This document shows positions 60,152 to 64,000 of a DNA stretch of 64,000 nt, piece by piece (the first letter of the stretch is position 1; each line of letters opens with the position of its first letter). The notes under the pieces were generated by a model. The model did not search any database. It was not told the DNA's origin and worked only from the letters and a program-made list of their open reading frames with translations. Source of the stretch: Actinoallomurus iriomotensis. Lineage in GTDB: Bacteria; Actinomycetota; Actinomycetes; Streptosporangiales; Streptosporangiaceae. Location: assembly GCF_030269445.1 (NCBI RefSeq), contig NZ_BSTJ01000008.1, positions 310,001 to 374,000 of the forward strand, read 5' to 3'. A program made the translations under genes and the position numbers.

Positions 60152-61198
60152 GTGATTTCGAGTTTCGTGCGCGACCAGTGGTATGTCGCGGCCTACGCCG
60201 ACGAGATCGGCACCGACCTGTTCGCTCGTACGGTCTGCGGTGAACCGCTGGTGTTCTTCCGCGCCGAGGACGGTACGGCGGTGGCGCTCGCGGACCGGTG
60301 CGTGCACCGGCGCTTCCCTCTGTCGCAGAGCCGTCGCGACGGCGACACGATCGTCTGCGGCTACCACGGCTTCACCTACGACACGTCCGGATCATGCGTG
60401 TTCGTGCCCGGCCAGAAACGCATCCCGCGTACGGCGCGGGTGGCGTCGTACCCGCTGGTGGAGCAGGACTCGTTCGTCTGGGTTTGGATCGGCTCGCGTG
60501 ACCTCGCCGATCCCGACCTGATCCCGCGGGCGCCGTGGCTGGCCGACCCCGCGTACACGACCGTGCGGGGGATGGAGCCGCTGGCCGCGCGGTACGGGTT
60601 GCTGGTCGACAACCTGCTCGACCTGTCGCACGAGACGTACCTGCACGGCGGGTACATCGGCACGCCCGAGGTCGCCGAGACGCCCATCACCACCGAGGTC
60701 GACGACGAGAAGGGCGTCATCTACGTCAGCCGCCGCATGGCCGACGCCGCCTGCCCGCCCTTCTACGCCGAGTCGACCGGGATCAAGGGTCGGATCACGC
60801 GCTGGCAGGACATCGAGTACCGCCCGCCGTGCCTGTACCTGCTGCACAGCCGCATCGCCCCGGCCGGCGTGCTGCCGAACGACGACGGCACCGACCCGGA
60901 CGCCTTTCACGTGGAGGTCGTGTACGCGATCACGCCGGAGACCGAGCACAGCACGCACGACTTCTGGGCGGTCGCCCGCGACTTCGCCCTGGAGGACGCG
61001 AAGGTCTCGGGCTTCCTCCACGACAGCAACCGAGCCGTCGTCCTGCAGGACGTCGCGGCGCTGAACATCCTGGAGAAGGTCATCGCGGCCGAGGCCGACG
61101 GGTACCAGGAGCTCAGCATCAACATCGATACCGGTGGCCTGGCCGCGCGCCGCATCCTGGCCCGGATGGCCGCCTCTCCGGTGAAGGAGCCGGCATGA
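60152..61198 (+). CDS. Rieske non-heme iron oxygenase, VanA-like
   Basis: A 348-residue oxygenase subunit. The Rieske [2Fe-2S] ligands are Cys50-x-His52 in DRCVHRRFPLS and Cys69-x2-His72 in VCGYHGFTYD. The mononuclear iron site is in VDNLLDLSHETYLHG with His160 and His165. The size and NLLDLSHETYLH motif fit the single-component oxygenases such as vanillate O-demethylase. GTG 60152 has GAGGAG six bases upstream. It works with the reductase encoded downstream and likely removes a methyl group from a methoxyaromatic acid or hydroxylates a ring; substrate inferred only. Confidence 0.92.
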   Translation: MISSFVRDQWYVAAYADEIGTDLFARTVCGEPLVFFRAEDGTAVALADRCVHRRFPLSQSRRDGDTIVCGYHGFTYDTSGSCVFVPGQKRIPRTARVASYPLVEQDSFVWVWIGSRDLADPDLIPRAPWLADPAYTTVRGMEPLAARYGLLVDNLLDLSHETYLHGGYIGTPEVAETPITTEVDDEKGVIYVSRRMADAACPPFYAESTGIKGRITRWQDIEYRPPCLYLLHSRIAPAGVLPNDDGTDPDAFHVEVVYAITPETEHSTHDFWAVARDFALEDAKVSGFLHDSNRAVVLQDVAALNILEKVIAAEADGYQELSINIDTGGLAARRILARMAASPVKEPA

Positions 61199-61401
61199 GC
61201 CGCGTCGCCGTGCTGAGCGGGGACCGGGTCTACCGCGTGCACTGGCGGCTGGGCACCGACCGGCTGGTCGGGGTCTGCCACTGCGGCGCCGAGCACGAGG
61301 CCGAGGACCCGGTCGAGCTGTGGGAATGGCTGCTCGCCCATCCCGAGGGGCATCACGCCACCGCCCCGGCACCGGCACGGGACCTGGCCGGGACGCGATG
61401 A
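61195..61401 (+). CDS. 68-residue companion protein of the Rieske oxygenase
   Basis: A 68-residue small protein: VAVLSGDRVYRVHWRLGTDRLVGVCHCGAEHEAEDPVELWEWLLAHPEGH. A C-H-C motif near residue 28 and several His residues could bind metal. It overlaps the oxygenase stop by four bases and its stop overlaps the reductase start (ATGA at both ends), so it is certainly translated with them. I do not know a function; a role in assembling or coupling the oxygenase is plausible. Confidence 0.75.
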   Translation: MSRVAVLSGDRVYRVHWRLGTDRLVGVCHCGAEHEAEDPVELWEWLLAHPEGHHATAPAPARDLAGTR

Positions 61402-62333
61402 CCACCGACCTGCCGATGGTGCTGGCGCGCAAGGAGACCGTGGCCGACGGGGTGGTGATGCTGACACTGCGCCGTACGGACGGCGGCCCCGTACCCGGGT
61501 GGGAGCCGGGCGCGCACGTCGACGTCGAGCTGGGATCGGACCTCATCCGGCAGTACTCCCTGTGCGGCGACCCGGCCGACCGATCGTCCCTGCAGGTCGC
61601 GGTGCTGCGCGAGCCCGGCGGCCGGGGCGGGTCGCGTGCCGTCCACGACGACCTCGCCGAGGGCGACGTCGTCACGGTCGGCGAACCACGGAACAACTTC
61701 CCGCTCGTGCCCGCCGCTCGGTACCTGTTCATCGCGGGCGGCATCGGCATCACCCCGCTCCTGCCGATGATCGCCGCCGTACGGTCACGCGGCGCCGCCT
61801 GGCGGCTCGTGTACGGTGGCCGTACGCGGGCCTCGATGGCCTTCCTCCCTGAGCTGGGTCCACTAAGCCAGGTGGAGGTGTGCCCGCAGGATGAGACCGG
61901 TCTGCTGGACCTGGACCCCCTACTCGGCGAGCCGTGCCCCGGCACGGCGGTCTACTGCTGCGGCCCCGAGCCTCTGCTGGCCGCCGTCGAGGACCGGTGC
62001 GCGACCTGGCCCTCCGGATCCCTGCACGTCGAGCGGTTCAAGGCGATCGAGGACACCGGCCCGCGTACCAGCTTCGAGGTCCGGCTCGCGCTGTCCGGCA
62101 CGACGTTCGTCGTCCCTCCCGACCGGTCGATCCTGGAGACCCTGGAGCAGGCCGGTCTCCAGATCCTGTCGTCCTGCCGCGAGGGCACCTGCGGCACCTG
62201 CGAGACCACCGTGCTCGACGGCGAGCCCGACCACCACGACTCGCTGCTGACGGAGGAGGAGCGCGCGGCGTGCGACACGATGATGATCTGCGTGTCGCGC
62301 GCCCGGTCCCCCCGCCTCGTGCTGGAACTCTGA
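61398..62333 (+). CDS. VanB-like oxidoreductase (FNR-type flavin/2Fe-2S reductase)
   Basis: A 311-residue electron-transfer protein. An N-terminal FMN/NAD reductase module (RQYSLCGDPADRSSLQVAV, GGIGITPLLPMIAA and YCCGPEPLLAAVE) is followed by a C-terminal plant-type ferredoxin with Cys260, Cys265, Cys268 and Cys298 in SSCREGTCGTCET and MMICVSRA. It passes electrons from NADH to the Rieske oxygenase. ATG 61398 overlaps the small protein's stop. Confidence 0.92.
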   Translation: MTTDLPMVLARKETVADGVVMLTLRRTDGGPVPGWEPGAHVDVELGSDLIRQYSLCGDPADRSSLQVAVLREPGGRGGSRAVHDDLAEGDVVTVGEPRNNFPLVPAARYLFIAGGIGITPLLPMIAAVRSRGAAWRLVYGGRTRASMAFLPELGPLSQVEVCPQDETGLLDLDPLLGEPCPGTAVYCCGPEPLLAAVEDRCATWPSGSLHVERFKAIEDTGPRTSFEVRLALSGTTFVVPPDRSILETLEQAGLQILSSCREGTCGTCETTVLDGEPDHHDSLLTEEERAACDTMMICVSRARSPRLVLEL

Positions 62334-62381
62334 CGCGCACCAGGGGGGGCAGCTGCCACGGACTCGGATAGGAGGAGTGGC

Positions 62382-63167
62382 ATGGGGAGTGAGCCCGGCC
62401 GATCCGTCACCAGCAAGGTCCTGTGCCTGCTGGGGGCGTTCACCCCGTCCACTCCCGCCCTCACCCTGACCGAGCTGGCCCAGCGGTCCGGCGTCTCGCT
62501 GGCCACCGCGCACCGGCGGGCGGCCGAGCTGCTCGACTGGGGCGCCCTGGAACGCCGACCCGACGGGCGCTACCAGATCGGGCTGCGGCTGTGGGAGGTC
62601 GGATCCCTGGCGCCGCGCGGGCTGGGCCTTCGCGAGCACGCGATGCCGTTCCTCGAAGATCTCTACGAGGTCACCCACGAGAACGTGCAGCTGGCAGTGC
62701 GCGAGGGCACCGAGGTGCTGTACGTCGAGCGCATCGCGGGCCGCGCGGCCGTACGCGTGCTGACCCGCGTCGGCGGCCGTTTCGCCCTGCACGCGACGGG
62801 CGTGGGCCTCGTGCTGCTGGCCTACGCTCCCGCGGACGTACAGGAGGAGGTCCTCGGCGCGCCGCTGCGGCGCTTCACCGACGAAACGATCGTCGATCCG
62901 GGCCGCCTGCGCCGCGTCCTCGCCGACGTGCGCAGGGACGGCTACGCGGTCAGCTCCCGGCAGGTCACCAAGGACGCTGTGTCGGTCGCCGCGCCGATCT
63001 TCGGCCCGGACGATACCGTCGTCGCGTCCGTCTCTCTCGTCGTCCAGACCGACAACGCCCGTCCGCACGCCCTGGCCCCCACGGTACGGGCGGCCGCTCG
63101 CGGAATCTCGCGTGCACTCGGCGCTCCTCGCGCGACCGTTCGCGCCTACCAGAACCCGACCTGCTGA
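62382..63167 (+). CDS. IclR-family transcriptional regulator
   Basis: A 261-residue regulator. The winged helix-turn-helix is at residues about 10-70 (LCLLGAFTPSTPALTLTELAQRSGVSLATAHRRAAELLDWGALERRPDGRYQIG). The effector domain follows with LYEVTHENVQLAVREGTEVLYVERIAG, FALHATGVGLVLLAYAP and the end YAVSSRQVTKDAVSVAAPIFGPDDTVVASVSLV. GGAGGAG is four bases upstream. It closes the Rieske operon and may bind the TTTTCAG-N3-CTGAAAA site at 60065. Confidence 0.92.
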   Translation: MGSEPGRSVTSKVLCLLGAFTPSTPALTLTELAQRSGVSLATAHRRAAELLDWGALERRPDGRYQIGLRLWEVGSLAPRGLGLREHAMPFLEDLYEVTHENVQLAVREGTEVLYVERIAGRAAVRVLTRVGGRFALHATGVGLVLLAYAPADVQEEVLGAPLRRFTDETIVDPGRLRRVLADVRRDGYAVSSRQVTKDAVSVAAPIFGPDDTVVASVSLVVQTDNARPHALAPTVRAAARGISRALGAPRATVRAYQNPTC

Positions 63168-63416
63168 AACGCGGAGCGGGTGCCGAGGTGCTGGTGGTGG
63201 TTCACGAACGGTGTCCAGTTGCTATGTTGACCTGCGGCTTCGCGGCCGAGCGCGCCCTTGGTCAGCCTGCTCTCTCATATTCGTTAATCAGTCCTCCAAG
63301 GACTTGGCGATGTTCGATCCGACCGGCAGGCGGATCAGGTCTGCGCCATCGGCCGGAGCTCGAAGGTCGAGATACCCCGCCCGCGTAAGGCAGAGCCGGT
63401 CGCGATCCACGCGGCC

Positions 63417-63953
63417 ATGCCGCGGCCGCCCCAGACTCACCGGGCAGGGACGCGGAAGCCCCGGGGCCGGAGCACGCACGCTCGCCGGACGCTGACCGTG
63501 ACGCGCCGCGGTGGAACCCGGCGGCTGGTCCTGCCTCCTGGCGTCGCACGGGCCATCGGCCGGGCGGCCGGCGGGCGCGCGGAAGGCCCGATCGTGGCGA
63601 CGCGGAACGGCCGGCGCGTCGCCGACTCGCAGGTGTTCCGCACCGTCCGCCTCGCCGGACGCGCCGCCGGCCCGGACCTCACCCCGCGCGCCCTGCGCGA
63701 CGCCTGCGCGGACCTGGCCATCGAGGCCGGCGTGCCCCTGCGCGAGTCCGATGCCTGCTCGGCCACACCGATCCCCGCAGGCCACCGTGCTCCGGCCCGG
63801 ACTCGCGACACTCCTGCGAGACCGCGCCCGTCGAGATCGCGACCTACCTCGGCCGGTGGCCCGCCGGGCGGCGACCGCAGGTCGAAGACCCGGTCTGGCA
63901 GAGAGGGCTTCATCGCGGCTTCCGATCGGCAGCGGTCGGCCTGGCCCTCATGA
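63417..63953 (+). pseudogene. tyrosine-recombinase/integrase relic
   Basis: From about residue 25 the frame reads LTVTRRGGTRRLVLPPGVARAIGRAAGGRAEGPIVATRNGRRVADSQVFRTVRLAGRAAG and LTPRALRDACADLAIEAGVPL. This resembles the C-terminal catalytic half of actinobacterial tyrosine recombinases, which have an RxLRHA box at this point; the RALRDAC form keeps the Arg but lacks the His. The terminal His and Tyr nucleophile segment is missing and the sequence turns into unrelated reading at about 63770. The N-terminal half is absent. Likely a remnant of a mobile element. Confidence 0.6.
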
Positions 63954-64000
63954 CAACGTGACGTCGGCGGATGGAAGGGACTGAAGTCGTCCCGCAGATA

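Noticed and set aside
1-64000. CRISPR arrays or rRNA genes
   Set aside because: No regularly spaced identical repeats and no rRNA-like sequence were seen anywhere in the window.

Overview
The window is very G+C-rich DNA (most coding stretches about 70-75%) with GTG and TTG starts, dense 4-base ATGA/GTGA gene overlaps and several apparently leaderless starts. Gene content (PaaX, IclR and LysR regulators, many NarL-type two-component pairs, MMPL, MHS and MFS carriers, Tat-exported flavoenzymes) fits a soil actinomycete, probably of the Streptosporangiaceae/Thermomonosporaceae type. That placement is an inference from style and content; no rRNA or taxonomic marker lies in the window.

Layout. 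0-6.1 kb: the tail of a sigma factor gene with a membrane protein, an L-threonylcarbamoyladenylate synthase (Sua5/YwlC), a secreted bicovalent-FAD oxidase, a SnoaL-like protein and an alpha/beta hydrolase. 6.1-18.3 kb: a divergent aromatic-acid catabolic locus. The leftward operon holds an MhpB extradiol dioxygenase, an MhpC-like hydrolase, an aldehyde dehydrogenase, a 3-hydroxyacyl-CoA dehydrogenase, a feruloyl-CoA-synthase-like ligase, a MaoC hydratase and a PaaI thioesterase. Rightward are a LysR regulator and an MHS transporter, amidohydrolase and MhpA-like monooxygenase operon. All genes of the leftward operon overlap or nearly touch. 18.3-27 kb: sparse DNA, two convergent VOC paralogues, an MMPL exporter, a two-component pair and a secreted phosphoesterase, ending at the 3' fragment of a tRNA gene that looks like an integration scar.

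27-33.8 kb: a Tat-exported amine oxidase, a second two-component pair beside a decayed ABC exporter, and a secreted lipase. 33.9-38.7 kb: a visibly lower-G+C accessory patch with two nuclease-like genes, a conserved unknown gene and an MFS exporter coupled to a 21-residue ORF. 38.7-47 kb: an aminoglycoside-phosphotransferase relic, trpD, an ACT-domain membrane protein, a uridine-kinase-like gene, a third two-component pair with a CPBP protease, and a decayed TAP-like hydrolase.

47.1-63.2 kb: a second catabolic locus. Leftward it has two 2-hydroxyacyl-CoA-dehydratase-like proteins with a depleted set of cluster cysteines, a CaiB CoA-transferase and a PaaX regulator. Rightward it has a complete dipeptide-type ABC importer (one permease fused to its ATPase), two hydrolases, a VanA/VanB-type Rieske oxygenase system with a 68-residue companion, and an IclR regulator. 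The logical flow is import, hydrolysis, ring oxidation or demethylation, CoA activation and CoA-level chemistry, but the substrate cannot be read from sequence. An integrase relic closes the window.
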